64,000 bases of DNA from Capsicum annuum (Eukaryota > Streptophyta > Magnoliopsida > Solanales > Solanaceae), in NCBI RefSeq assembly GCF_002878395.1, contig NC_061118.1, positions 85,476,840 to 85,540,839 on the forward strand. The letters are read 5' to 3'. The notes under the pieces are model-generated. The model saw nothing but the letters and a program-made list of their open reading frames with translations, had not been told where the DNA came from and ran no database searches. Positions 1 to 11,335 of this stretch are shown one piece after another (position 1 is the first letter of the stretch; each line of letters opens with the position of its first letter). The translations under genes were made by a program, and so were the position numbers.

Positions 1-660
1 ATGATCCTCCTTAATCTTAGAGTAAAACAAGATGACATTAATAAATACGATGATGAATAAGTCCAGAAACTAATAAAATACCAAGTTTATAAGATCCATG
101 AATGTCATCGGAGCTAGTCAACCCAAAAGACATGACCAAGAACTTATAGTAACCATAATGGGTTTGAAAAAAAGTCTTAGGGATATCCATCTCCATAAAT
201 TTCAACTCATGATAACCCAATCAAAAATCAATCTTAGAAAAGCACTTAGCACCCTGAAGCTTGTCAGGCAGTTTGTCAATCCTAGAAAGAGGGTACTTAT
301 CCTTCAAAGTCACCTTATTTAATTATCAATAGTCTGTACACATTCAAAGGGAACCATTCTTCTTACGGATAAAAAGAACAAAAGCACCCTACGGAGAAAT
401 ACTAGGGCAAATAAAACCCTTATCAAGAAAATCTTTCAACTACTCCTTGAATTCTTTCAACTCAGCCAGAGCCATTCTATAAGGAGGGATAGATATTAGA
501 TGAGTATCCAAAAGAAAATCAATCCTAAATTAAATTTCTAATTCAGGTAGAATACCAAGAAGATCATTGGGAAATACTTCAGGAAAATCATTGATAATAG
601 GGATTGATTACAAGGGAGGGCCCTCAAAATTAGAATGCTTAACCCAAACTAGATGATATA
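1..660 (-). pseudogene. Reverse transcriptase fragment of the Tekay-like element
   Basis: Reading right to left, the minus strand gives the RT entry region (around 480-380), the 'YRQLN'-type box near 340-310, then a 60-codon open stretch (38-220) with the 'YGYYKFLVMSFGLT' block typical of gypsy RT. In another frame at about 25-60 the catalytic box reads FINV where active enzymes have F/Y-I/V-D-D, so both catalytic aspartates are altered. Several in-frame stops and at least one frameshift separate the blocks. The rest of pol (RNase H, integrase) would lie left of the window. The plus-strand frame 98-322 is only its antisense shadow. Confidence 0.85.
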
Positions 661-863
661 AACTCCTCTTGGAAATTAATTTTTGAGCTCTAAGATAAGA
701 AATAAACTCTTCTTAGGAACCAGGGAACTCCCTTCCCACTCAATCACCAATTCATTTGGGAATTAGAAGCTAACCCTTCAGGTTTTACAATTAAGAGACG
801 CATAACACAAATGGAGCCAATCCATCCCCAATATCATATAAAAATCTAACATATCCAACTCTA

Positions 864-1082
864 TCAACCCACCAATATCTCCCTACCACAGATAGATACC
901 ATACAACACCTATGAACCCTTCTAGCCACAATAGAGTCACTCATCAGGGTAGACATAGAAAAGAGAATAAAAATACATTCAAAACTAAAATCAAAATGAA
1001 TAGCTATATAAGGGATTATATAAGAAAGAGTAGACCCCAGATCAAGTAAGCAATACAAGTTATGAGAGAAGAGTTGTAACAT
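864..1082 (-). pseudogene. Retroviral-type aspartic protease fragment
   Basis: A 72-codon open minus-strand stretch matches the protease of plant Ty3/gypsy elements. The active-site block reads LLDLGSTLSYIIPY, where the family usually has DPGS or DSG-type, followed by the conserved 'SIVARRVHR' region and 'GREILVG'. The enzyme would process the gag-pol polyprotein inside the virus-like particle. It sits between the gag zinc knuckle (right) and RT (left), as expected. The upstream and downstream joins are interrupted by stops. Confidence 0.8.
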
Positions 1083-1239
1083 ACTAGTGATAGCATCAGG
1101 AGAAGCCTCAGATTCCTAAAGAGTGGCAAGAGGAAATAGATAACTCTTACCAGTGTTGATACTAGAAGTAGTACTTTTTAGTGTTGGAGCTAAAGAGATA
1201 GAAACTGAAACCTTATTAGCTCAAGTAGCGATATCGCCT

Positions 1240-2400
1240 ATAGGATAGTTCCTTTAAATATGGCCAAGCTAGCCACATCTGAAGCACTTATTTCTCTCCT
1301 CATCACAACAACCATTGTGCAACTATCCAAAAAATCTACAAGGAGGATATGATGGGACAGATTAGGCCTCACTTACTTTAAATTATGCAACTTATGCCTA
1401 AAATCCATTGTTGCTCTAAAGATGATGATCACCAAATAGCTTGGGATATGGAGCACTAGCCGTAGAATAAGAACCAGATTTTTGCCACTTCTTCTTAGAC
1501 CACTACCTGCCATTTTTTCTACTATTCTACTAGCCTTCACCCTGCTCAGAATACCTCAATTTCTTACTCTACCTTTTTTCTATTTTGGTGTGTTTCTTCT
1601 TTTCTCCCTCAACCTGCTACATAAACACTACAAGCTTAGAGATATTCATGTCATTATTCAGCAAGACATCCTTTCTTTCCAACACTAAGTCTCGAGACAA
1701 GCCTAAAAAAAACTTCTCCTCTTATCTCTCATAGAAGACACCAACTCCAGGGCATAACAAGACAAATAATGGAATTTCAAGGCGTACTCTTTTGTGGTCA
1801 TTCTGACTTTCTTTAAATTCACAAACTCCTCAGTCTTCATTTTTCTCAGCTCCAGAGGAAAGAAGCGATCAAAAAAAGAAACAAAGAAGTCATACCACAT
1901 AACTAGCTCAACATCATCTCCTCTTAACTATTTCCACTACTCATACCACTTATATGTTATCTCATTGAACTAATATGTGACAAACTCCACACCCTCAGAT
2001 TCTGAAGTATGTATCCCTCAAAAATTATTTTCCATATCATATATGAACCCTTGAGGATCCTTCTCAACCTTGGAACTAGTGAAAGTCAGAGGACTTATCC
2101 TCCTGGATTGACCAATACTTGTAGCCTCCAAAGAAGGAGTAAAAGGAGCAACACACTCTAACTAGGGAAACTGAGAGGACACTAATTGAGTAAGCAAATA
2201 AAATAAATGGCGAAACTCAGCATTAGAAACATCCCCCTTAGGCATTAGGGCAGAAGTAGCATCAACCAGAGGAGGACTAATAGGGAATGGTGGAACTCTA
2301 CAGGGACAATCTAAAGCAGAAACCTTATGTACTCTACAAGTAAGACGAGCCTCGTCCACGTTGTCCTTAGGTGGGACAGAAGAGTTTTTATGAGCATTAG
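1240..2400 (-). pseudogene. Gag remnant with degenerate CCHC zinc knuckle
   Basis: Three recognisable pieces lie in minus-strand order. An N-terminal piece (2162-2359) ends in 'NAEFRHLFYLLTQLVSSQ', like the start of Tekay-type gag. A capsid piece (1703-1900) carries 'FFDRFFPLELRKMKTEEFVNL', the retrotransposon gag signature. A zinc knuckle lies at 1245-1286. The knuckle begins CFRCG, keeps GH, but has two stops and a Tyr in place of the last Cys. The protein would form the particle and bind the RNA. Multiple stops show it is non-functional. Confidence 0.78.
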
Positions 2401-2607
2401 ACCTTCAGGGAGGGATGATCTAAAATGTGAACAAATGGAATTAGAGGAGATTTCAACATACTACACTCTACAACTCAAAAGTAGAACATAAGAAAGGGAA
2501 ATATTCCTTAATGTCTCGTTGGCTCTCCCCTATAAGTATGGAATACTACAAACCCATAAAAGTGATTCTACATGACATGACTTTGTGGACACCCAATCAA
2601 CCATAAA

Positions 2608-2625
2608 CCTAGGGCACTAATACCA
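2608..2625 (-). other. Primer-binding site (initiator Met tRNA type)
   Basis: On the minus strand this reads TGGTATTAGTGCCCTAGG, close to the plant iMet-tRNA complement TGGTATCAGAGC... It lies 3-4 bases from the inferred LTR end, as in the sister element at 8554. About 200 bases between here and gag (2400-2607) are leader with no feature I recognise. Confidence 0.7.
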
Positions 2626-2628
2626 AAT

Positions 2629-4792
2629 TATCATAACATGAACTAGGACCTGGACATGACGGGTATCTTAAGTCCACCGAGGACCAGAGACTACCCTTTA
2701 TACCTAGCCTAACAGACAAAATATAGCTAGCAGCAAATAAATTATGAACATATATCAAGATAAGTGGAGTTCCAAACATATAAGGAGATAGGTAACTCAG
2801 AAAAAGAAATCTCAAAATTTTAAATACATCCTAATCCACAGTAATCCACAAAGCCTCTAAACAAACAAAACCATTATAAGTTGGGACATACCCCCGATAA
2901 TAGTCAAAAAGAGTAAAAGAAGTAGTTTAAGACATAAATAAAATAGGACTTTAAAATAATAACCCTTTCAAAGAATGGAATCTTACTACATTAAAGTTGC
3001 CTACTGTACATCCAGAAATCCTATCACTACATAGGAAAGGTAAAAATTTCTTTGGTTCCTACATTGCATGGGGATACAGTGTCTGGGGATGGTTAGCGGG
3101 TTGAGCACTAGCATGTAACTCAGAATAAGGATAAAATAATGCCAACTCGAAATCCAAACCAAACGCAATATACATGATCACATATATGTATACGTACATA
3201 TATATAAGATATTGGGATAGGGAACAAGGATTTATCTGTAAGTAAAACATTAGCCTGGACTATATAGCTTAACAATCATAAAAAGGCACCTATGAGCTAT
3301 ATAGGTTCAGCTTCCCTGATGAAAGGGCTCCAATGCGTGTTAGTCATACAAATTAGAGGTATCAAGGAATACCGAGGAATACCCCAACCCCACAACCATA
3401 CACATAGTTATTAAGACCAACCCTTACACCAGTGAATAAGAGTTCCCAGTATCGGTCCTTCGGGACCTCAACCTTTACTACTTAGCCATATAACTCTAAT
3501 TCAGCCTAATTAAAATAAGTTTCAGATAACCCATTCATTTAACCAAGGAATTAAAATCTAAGTCACATCATAGGTATCTTGATACCCTTATGCTTGCAAG
3601 CTTATAATTATGCCATTAAAATTCATTACTTAGGGGAATGCCTCAACCCTTTTTGTTTATTAAATAAAGTTAGGGAATGTCTCAATCCCTTTTAGTTATC
3701 AAATAAACTTAGGGGAATACCTCGACCCCTGAGCTTCTAATTTAATATCAAAACATAGAAAACAAGGCTTTCAAAACCATTTTTTATTTGTTTAACCTTT
3801 TATGTAATGCGATAATATAGAAGAGTAAGTAAAACAATGCGACAAATCATATTCAAAGCCAATTACGCATATGGGTAGAGGGAACATAATTTGCAAAACC
3901 AAACTCCAAACAAAAATCATCGAATTAGGGAAATTCCTCGACTCTCTTTCAAATACGCATACCCATGCACTTAATTAGTTCAAAAAATATTAATAAAGCA
4001 TGAATAATGCATATAAAATTATGGGAATCCAATTCAAGTAACATATATTCCAAAACCCTCAACATATCAAAACCTATATTCAAATCCACATGAACAACCA
4101 TTTAAATATATGATTTAAGTAAAATAAGTTTAAGGAAGAGAGTAACATGTCTGACATATCAAGAATTACAAATAAAAACAAACCTTTGGATGCTCTAATT
4201 ACCACTTCTTTGGGAAACCCTACTATTATTTACTTAGGGATTTTAGAGAGAGAAGAGCATATATTTGAGTATTAAAGTGATGGAAATAATCTTCTTAGGT
4301 GTTTTATGGATGTAGGTCCTAAGTGGGGAAGGAGGGAAATAACAAGAATGTCCTCTCTTGAAAGTGTAGAAAAAGTTTCCCAGTAATCATGAGTCACCTT
4401 ATGAATCATGATGTATGGAAATGAGTCATCTCCACTACTCGGTAATCTGAGCAGTAGCTCACGGACCCCTTACTGTGACCCTATAAGTCACACACTACAA
4501 CTCTTAAGGTGTCCCTACAACAAGTAGGGTCCTACACGTGTCCAAGGAAGAAACATCATGAACCTTTATTAGTTAGTCTATGAGGAGAGCTGTATGACTC
4601 ATTTAGAGTCTGGAAGACTCGTTGAGTCTAATCGTACTCAGAACAGACACATTGGGCAACCTTACTAGATACCCTACGATTTGGGTCCTACGGCCTATAT
4701 GGTGACCTTATGACTCATAAGGTAAGTTTTAATCAGGGAAGTGAGTTCAAAACCTTAGGAATTATTCTAGTCCAAAAATATGGGGTGTTCCA
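2629..4792 (-). repeat. 5' LTR of the Tekay-like element (about 2.16 kb)
   Basis: On the minus strand it starts TGGAACACCCCATATTTTTGG and ends near GTTATGATA just before the PBS. It shares length, termini and internal blocks with the LTRs at 6331-8549 and 11336-13504, for example the conserved block at about 3065-3125 ('gttagcgggttgagcacta', 'catgtaactcag'). The region 4380-4700 holds several GAGTC/GACTC-type motifs. The short frames in it (2609-2815, 3059-3250) are not genes. Confidence 0.82.
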
Positions 4793-5354
4793 GTTTGCAC
4801 CTAAGTGTCATTATCTATATTTGTTTAGCCTAGTTTTGAGGACTTTTTGTGTGTTTAGTGAGTTGTGAATGATATAATTAAGAATCTATGTATTAAATTA
4901 CTTTTTTATAGTGTTTAAGGTGTGTAAAAACATGTTTATACTCAAATTTGTTACAATGAGTTTATATGAGAAAATTAGTGTTACTAGCTTGAGCTATGTG
5001 TTGTTCTAGTGTACCTCAGTGGACTTTATTATGTTGTGTGCACTAACTCATATTGTTTGATGTTAAAGGAGAAAATGGATTATGTTAAGATAAATTTTAG
5101 AAATATAAACAATTCCAAAATTAAGTATTAATGAAAGTCATAAAGTTCATAACTCAAAGGCAAACGGAAGTAGTTAACGACTATGAAAAATGACATTTCT
5201 AAGCATTAGGGTGTACGACGCCCTTGAAGCTCTGATATAAGGGAATTCCACGCCCTAATACACAAAATAAATGTGTCCAAAATAGTGTTCATCCTCTTTA
5301 AGTGTGTTTCACTCCCCTAAACACAAACCAACACAAGCGTGACACGCCCATGGG

Positions 5355-5362
5355 TATAAAAG
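5355..5362 (+). promoter_or_regulatory. TATA box of the old plus-strand LTR
   Basis: TATAAAAG in the context 'catgggtataaaagggcc' is a canonical plant TATA box. Its strand agrees with the orientation deduced from the downstream LTR-end phrase. No transcription start can be proved from sequence alone. Confidence 0.55.
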
Positions 5363-6325
5363 GGCCAAAAGTAATTTTTCAGCTTCATAAATGAGGGGTA
5401 ATGTTGTCAATACATATGTTTCATGTTGGGATACCCATGAAGGCATACAATAATATAAAATGAGAACTTATCCACAATTTAATCATGTTATTTCATCAAT
5501 ACACAAAGGGTATAAGAAGCAAGACAACGAGGGACTCAAACTAGGGTTCTTTGTTCTCAAACTTTACTTTCTAGTAGTTTTCCTTTATGAACTCATTTAT
5601 GGTGATTCTTTGTAAGAATATGAGAGGATAAAAACCCTTATTTTAGGTTTGAGTATACAAATATGACTGTTCAATTATGTTTTAAAGTTGGTTTATATGT
5701 TTATCAAGTATGTTATTGTTCTTACATTCTTTCTATACGATTCTAAAAAGTCATGAACTTTAGGATCCATCTAAGTCCCAAAATGAATTGACCAAAGGAG
5801 TGGAGGGATGGAATTTAGAATTTAAGGATAGTTTACCATGTATTTAATCATGAGATATTAATTTTTAAAGGATGATTAGCAGTTAGGATAGTGATATACC
5901 TAAACTCCCCACTTAGTTAATGAAATGAGAAGATAGTTTAATACATCCAAGTTAAAGATACATCCCTTCTCAACAATGTAGTTGTGAGAATAATTTGGGT
6001 ATATGACATAGAGGATGACCATTCCCAAGTTATAATATCAACCCCATAAACTAATAATCAGAATAAATACCAACTCCAACTTGAAACCATAGTTATGCAT
6101 GAATGTAAAGTAAATGCCTCAATCCTAGAACTCTTTGTATATTGTTTAGAATCCAAATTTCATACTGGTGTTCCTTTTTTCTATGTAGTTTATTTTTACC
6201 AACGTCAATTGCTTAATTGGTTAAATTTGCACTTTTTAATCCCTTTAGTAACTTCAAAATTGGATTATTGCTAAGCACAAGTCCCTGTGGGATTGATACT
6301 TGGACTTTAAAGGCCACTTTACTAC

Positions 6326-6330
6326 TTGGG
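6326..6330. repeat. Target-site duplication TTGGG (left copy)
   Basis: TTGGG immediately precedes the 5' LTR (TGCAACACC) and recurs exactly after the 3' LTR at 13505-13509. A 5-bp duplication is the normal product of gypsy integrase. Confidence 0.93.
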
Positions 6331-8549
6331 TGCAACACCCTTGATTCATGGTCCTTGAAAATTTTTGAAATTTTACGCTCACTGTCCTCATTATGACTCT
6401 TTTTATAAGTCATAGAGAGTCTTGATGAGACATTGGACCTGAATCATAGGAAAAATAGTGTGTGGATAAATTATCTTATCTTGAATTATAGTGAAATTAG
6501 AGTGTGTTGCTAAGTTATCTACTCTAAGTATGAGTAGCTACCAACGAGTCATGTGGACTCATTATGAGTCATGATGTCCCAGTTGTATTCAAACCAGTGT
6601 GTGCTCCAAATCTTGTTGTACTAATATTGTACTAATGATGTCAAGGACCCTACTAGTCGCAGGGACCCCTAACGAGTTATATGATGTAAGTTAAAGGGTC
6701 AACAGTATGTGTACCTAATAACATTATCTTGTCTACGACTAGTGGTAATGAGTCGTAGTGTATCGTTATGAGTCATCATGTGACTCATAGTCACTGTTGA
6801 TAATTTATTAATTTCTTAGATTGAGATCACTTTAGACATTTCACTCTTTAACCACATAAACCACACATACATAAGACATCTTTGAGGTGTTATTTTGACA
6901 CTTTAACAAATCCAAACCCTTTTTACTCTCTCAAATTGCTTCAAGCAAAGTAAGTTAGAGTTTTTTTAAGGTTGAGCATCTGATGCCAATTGAAGGTTTC
7001 TTCTCCATAGAATCTTTCAGGCATGTTACTCTTCCCTAATTGTCACTTTCTTAAAAGCATGTGTTTTAAAGTATTATTCATATGGTTTTGAGGTTGGTTT
7101 TGGAACATGGATTAAGGGTTTTGAGTGTTTATGTTTCAATATTGTTTTCCCTTGGTTTATATATGATTGTTCATGCTTTAATTATGTTTTTGAACGTGTG
7201 GGATGCATGGGAATGGTGAATAAACTAGAGGATTATTATTTCCCCTAATTTGTGAATATTGAAAATTGAAGTGGTAATGACCTCAACCCCCTCTGTTGTG
7301 AAATTGGATTTGAATATGAAAAGTATGCACATTGAACTACTCTTGAACTATTGCATAATATAAAAAGTTAATTAAGCATAATAATTTTTAATTAAACCTT
7401 ATTGGGTTATGTAATTCCCCAAGCTAATATATAACTAAACCAAGAGGGTTGTGAATTTCCCTTAATAATGATAACTGGTTTGATATGTTGAAGTTACCTT
7501 GCAAGTATAGTTGGTATTGCGATACCAACAGTGTATGCCTAAATTTGTATTATGGTTCAATGAATGGGAATATGTGATAAATAATTTAATTAGGATTTAA
7601 TGAGAGTTGTGTAGCTGAGTCATAAAAGTGGAGGTCTTAAGGGACCAATACTAGAAACCGCGGTTGCCGATGTGGGGGTCTAAATAATCAAGTGGTTTAA
7701 GTCCCCCATGCTATATAAATTGGTACTTAACTCACTTTGATTTATTTTGGGAGGTTTGAGTCCCCCACAAGGTATATGACATATGATTATCCTCTGGTTT
7801 GTGCGGCTACGTGCACTGGGCCTCTCCAGCTGGGGAGAGCTGCACCCATATAGCTTGTGGTGCCTTATCTATGACAATTATGCTACCCAATCTAATCTAA
7901 GGTTTTCAAAGTTCATTCTAAGACTTGTTCCCTACCTCGGCATGTGGTATTAAGTCTATATGTATTTGCATATGATTATTCAAATTAAATTTTGGTCTGA
8001 TTTTGAATTGTTACCCAAGGCATTATTTTATCCCTATCCCTGAGTTACATGCTAGCGCTCCAATCGTTAACCATCTCCAAACATTGTATCCCCATTCAAT
8101 GCAGGCACCGGAACTTCTTCTACTTTTTCTATGTAGTGATAAGGTGTTCGTGGATATTTTATGACTTAAAGTGGTGAGCTTTCATCCTTTGGAAGACTTC
8201 ATTTCATGTTTTGGTTTCTTATGTCTTAGACTTTGTTTCTGACTTGTTTTTGGCTATAGTCAGGGGCATGTCCTGACACTTTATTGATTTTGGTTTAGTT
8301 AGAAGGTTTTGTGGATTATCATGGACTTGGCTGGTGATATTGGTTGGTCATTTTGGTAGGTTACGAATTATAAGAGTATAGACATGACTTAAATTCTTTA
8401 AGCATATTTTATGTTATCTTGTTACATATTTGGAATTCATCTATCGTTAGGGGTATTATATTCTGTTTAGTTAGGTGCAAGGGGTGGTCTCCGATCCTTA
8501 TTAGACTTAAGATACTCGTCACGTCCAAGACCTAGTTTGGGTCATGACA
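6331..8549 (+). repeat. 5' LTR of the Tekay-like element (2219 bp)
   Basis: Begins TGCAACACCC and ends GTCATGACA, and pairs with 11336-13504 over its whole length with scattered differences. Contains clusters of GAGTCGTA-type motifs (about 6400-6800) and the block 'gagttacatgctagcgctcc' (about 8041-8062) that also occurs in the other Tekay-like LTRs here. Confidence 0.9.
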
Positions 8550-8553
8550 AAGT

Positions 8554-8570
8554 TGGTATCATAGCTTAGG
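8554..8570 (+). other. Primer-binding site (initiator Met tRNA type)
   Basis: TGGTATCATAGCTTAGG lies four bases after the LTR end and resembles the plant iMet PBS TGGTATCAGAGC.... It would prime minus-strand cDNA synthesis. Confidence 0.82.
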
Positions 8571-8811
8571 TTTGGTGTCTTTGGGTTTCCACAAAGCTGT
8601 GTTAAGTAGATTCTATTTTATAGGTGTGTAGCATACCACACTTATAAGAGAGAGGCTATAAGGTATTTAGGAATGTTTTTCTTTCTTATTGTTCTATTTC
8701 AAGCTATAGAGTCTAAGATTTCTAAATCTTCTCTAATTCTCATATGTTTTCTTTTTAGATCATGCCCCAGAAGATCTGATGCTCATGGAAACTTCTCTAC
8801 CCATTTGAACC
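8571..8811 (+). pseudogene. Leader and first codons of gag, truncated by deletion
   Basis: An untranslated leader runs to ATG at 8762, which begins MPQK like Tekay-type gag starts (usually MPPR...). Within about 15-20 codons the homology switches to reverse transcriptase. The junction of the internal deletion therefore lies at roughly 8795-8812. Confidence 0.6.
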
Positions 8812-9200
8812 GATGGCATTTATGCATCTTATGAACCAGGTATTTTGTCATTTTTTAGATTTGATAGTAATTGTGTTTATTGATGATATTTTGGTGTATT
8901 CCAAGAGTAAAATGGATCATGCCGATCACTTCCGCCTTGTGTTACAAACCCTGAAAGATCAACGATTGTATGTGAAGTTCTCTAAATATGAATTCTGCTT
9001 AAATATTGTGTTGATATGGGTCATGATATTTCTAGTGAAGGGATCATGGTGGATCCACATAAAGGTGTGGTGGTTAAGAAGTGTCCAAGACCCAAGACTC
9101 CAACAGACATTTAAAGCATTTTAGGTTTAGCCAGTTATTATAGGAGGTCTGTGGAAAGCCTCTATTTTGTTGCTGCCCATTGACTAAGTTAACTTAGAAA
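8795..9200 (+). pseudogene. Reverse transcriptase, C-terminal half only
   Basis: The open frame 8813-9124 encodes the 'FMHLMNQVF' block, then [14 protein letters not shown] with the catalytic Asp-Asp pair intact (about 8870-8907), then '[20 protein letters not shown]'. After about 9005 it drifts through frameshifts into the thumb/connection region. The N-terminal fingers and palm are deleted. RT would copy element RNA into cDNA. It cannot be active in this form. Confidence 0.88.
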
Positions 9201-9239
9201 AAAGTGAAGTTTTTGTAGTTTGATTCTTGTGAGGGTAGT

Positions 9240-9660
9240 TTTGAGAAGTTGAAGGATATTTTAACTTTGGCTCTAATTTCTTACTCTAACTATGGGTACC
9301 GATGGTTTTGTTGTTTATTGTGATGCATCTCAAATAGGATTAGGTTGTGTCTTAATGTAGCATGTTAAGGTGGTTGCATATGCTTCTAGACAGTTAAAGG
9401 TATATAAGAAGAACTATCTGATGCATGATTTGGCGTAGTTGGTTATGGTCTTTGCTTTAAAGATTTGGTGTCACTATTTGTATGGATTCTATGTTGACAA
9501 TTTCTCAGACCATAAAAGTTTACAGTATGTGTTCACTCAAAAGGAGTCAAATTTATAGCAAAGGAGAGGGTTTGAGTTGCTCAAGGACTATGACATGAGT
9601 CTTCACTATCACAAAAGTAAAGCAAACATAGTTGTTGATGCTCTTAGTAGGTTGTCCATG
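9240..9660 (+). pseudogene. RNase H domain remnant
   Basis: In shifting frames the sequence shows 'VIYCDASQIGLGCVLM' (about 9312-9360), 'VVAYASRQLK' (about 9370-9400), '[14 protein letters not shown]' (about 9508-9548) and 'DYDMSLHYHKSKANIVVDALSR' (about 9586-9650). These are the conserved RNase H blocks of Ty3/gypsy pol. Internal stops at CAG/CAA-like positions and a frameshift before 9300 inactivate it. Confidence 0.85.
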
Positions 9661-10830
9661 GGAAGCTTATCTCATGTGGATGAGGAGAAGCGGGAACTAG
9701 TGAAGGATATTCACCATTTGGCTAATATTAGAGTTCATCTCTTAGACTCTGAGGATGGTGGTGTGATTGTGAAAGAGGCGGCGAAGTCATCTCTAGGTGT
9801 TGAGGTAAAGGAGAAGTAAGTTTTGGATCCTATCTTGATGTGGATCAAGGATGATGTGAGTCACCTGAAGGTGACGGCTTTTAAGATTGGTGGTAATGGT
9901 ATCTTGAGGTACCAAGGCAGCTTGTGTGTTCCAGATATTCATAGTCTACGAGAGAGGATTATGGCTGAAGCTCATGAGTCAAGGTACACCATTCATCTGA
10001 GTTCGATGAAGATGTATCACGACTTGAAAGAGATCTATTAGTGTAAGAACATGAAGAGGGATATGGGAAATTTTGTGGCCAAGTGTATGGTTTGTCAACA
10101 AAAGAAGGTAGAGAACTTGGGCCCTGTGGGTTATCTCAAAAGATTGAATTGTCCGTGTGGAAATGGGAATTGATTGATATGGATTTCATTACTGGTCTTC
10201 TATGGTTCCATCATCAATTTGATTCCATTTTGGTCATTGTGGATAAAATGACTAAGTCTGCTCACTTTTGGCCAGTAAGGACTAATTTTTCAGCAAAGGA
10301 TTATGCTAAGCTCTTTATTATGGTGATTGTGAAGTTGCACGGTGCTCTAATTTCTATCATATTTGATCGAGGTACTCAATTCTTATCTTACTTTTGGCGT
10401 TCCTTTTAGAGAGGTTTTGGGACTAAGGTGAATCTTATTACTGATTTTACCCTCAGATAGATGGACAAGTAAAGAGGATGATAAAGACTTTAGAAGACAT
10501 ACTGAGGTCTTATGTCATCGATTTTAGTGGTATTTGGGTTGACTATTTGCCTCTCATCAAGGTTTCATATAATAATAGCTATCACTCGAGTATTGGAATG
10601 GATTTATTTGAGGCTTTGTATGGCATGAGGTATATGTCTCCTATTTGGTGATTCGAGGTTGTTGAGAATAAGTTGTATGGTCACGACATGGTTCACCAAG
10701 CTATGGAAAAGCTGAAGGTGATTCAGGATAGGCTCAAGACTACCCAAAGTTGCCAAAAGTCCTATATGAATGTAAGGAAAAGATACTAGGAGTTTAATGT
10801 GGATGATTTGGTCCCTTTTGTATTTTGAGG
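9660..10830 (+). pseudogene. Integrase remnant (zinc-binding and catalytic core)
   Basis: Open pieces 9577-9819, 9823-10041 and 10083-10409 follow each other. 'EAHESRYTIHLSSMKMYHDLKEIY' (about 9968-10040) is the HH half of the zinc-binding domain and 'CMVCQQKK' (about 10085-10108) the CC half. The catalytic core begins with 'ELIDMDFITGL' (first Asp, about 10168-10200) and continues to 'IIFDRGTQFLSYFW' (second Asp, about 10355-10400). The Glu region resembles 'SIGMDLFEALYG' at about 10590-10625. Stops and shifts fragment it. It would insert cDNA into chromosomes. Confidence 0.86.
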
Positions 10831-10839
10831 TGAGTGGGC

Positions 10840-11160
10840 ACTATGGCTTACGAACTAGATTTGCCTTTGAGTATAAGTTCCATTCATCCATTCTTCCATG
10901 TGCCGATTTTGAGAAAGTACATAGGTGATCCTTCCTTGGTCGTTTCTTTGGAAAGTGTGGGTGTCTCAGATTCCTTTCCTATGAGAAAGTTCCAATTAAG
11001 ATTTTAGATTGGAAAGTTCACTAGTTGCGAGCAAAGGACATGGATTTGATAAAGTTTCTATGGAGGAACTAAAGGCATGAAAAATCTACTTGGGAATCCG
11101 AGGAGGACATAAAGTCCAAGTACCTATTCTTGTTTCTCACTTTGGAAAATCGTGCATAAG
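10840..11160 (+). pseudogene. Integrase tail with chromodomain-like end
   Basis: After 'HSSIHPFFHVPILRKYIGDPS'-like sequence the frame reads VPIKILDWKV... and ends STWESEEDIKSKY (about 11078-11125). That pattern is seen in the degenerate chromodomain at the C-terminus of Del/Tekay integrases. The chromodomain is thought to direct insertion into heterochromatin. Several stops interrupt it. Confidence 0.65.
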
Positions 11161-11324
11161 GTATGTGTATTCCTTACCATCCTTATTTTTTTAATTTGTT
11201 AAGGGGAATTGTAATTTCCATGACATCTTTGTTTTATTTCTTTGTTAAAGGTAAGTGTGATTTTGTTTGGAGTCAACTCGTGTTAATAAATACCTTGTCC
11301 TATTATTCGAGGATGAATGATCCC

Positions 11325-11335
11325 AAGGGGGAGTA
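11325..11335 (+). other. Polypurine tract
   Basis: AAGGGGGAGTA abuts the 3' LTR start TGCAACACC. This is the position and composition expected for the plus-strand primer. Confidence 0.82.

Larger units (their letters stand above)
1..4792 (-). mobile_element. Tekay-like Ty3/gypsy retrotransposon, 5' LTR to RT, cut by window edge
   Basis: A minus-strand LTR retrotransposon seen from its 5' LTR (right) through PBS, gag, protease and reverse transcriptase, leaving the window at position 1. Domain order gag-PR-RT is that of Ty3/gypsy. The LTR and PBS align with those of the plus-strand element at 6331-13504, so both belong to one family. Coding parts contain many stops and shifts and are dead. 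Its outer LTR boundary (4792) is followed by GTTTG, the expected position of a target-site duplication; the partner copy lies outside the window. Confidence 0.85.
4793..6330 (+). repeat. Old Tat/Athila-type LTR or promoter region, plus strand, interrupted
   Basis: Single-copy within the window and without coding potential. The architecture fits a large plant Ty3/gypsy LTR read left to right: a TATA box at 5355, then a stretch resembling an LTR transcript leader ('ctcaaactagggttctttg'). Near the end comes 'caagtccctgtgggattgatacttgg', the phrase usually found shortly before the Asp-type PBS of Athila/Tat elements. It appears to continue after the inserted element at 13510-13545 ('gtgctaggacacaacaa'). 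The family assignment rests on remembered consensus features, not alignment. The frame at 6213-6413 is spurious. Confidence 0.5.
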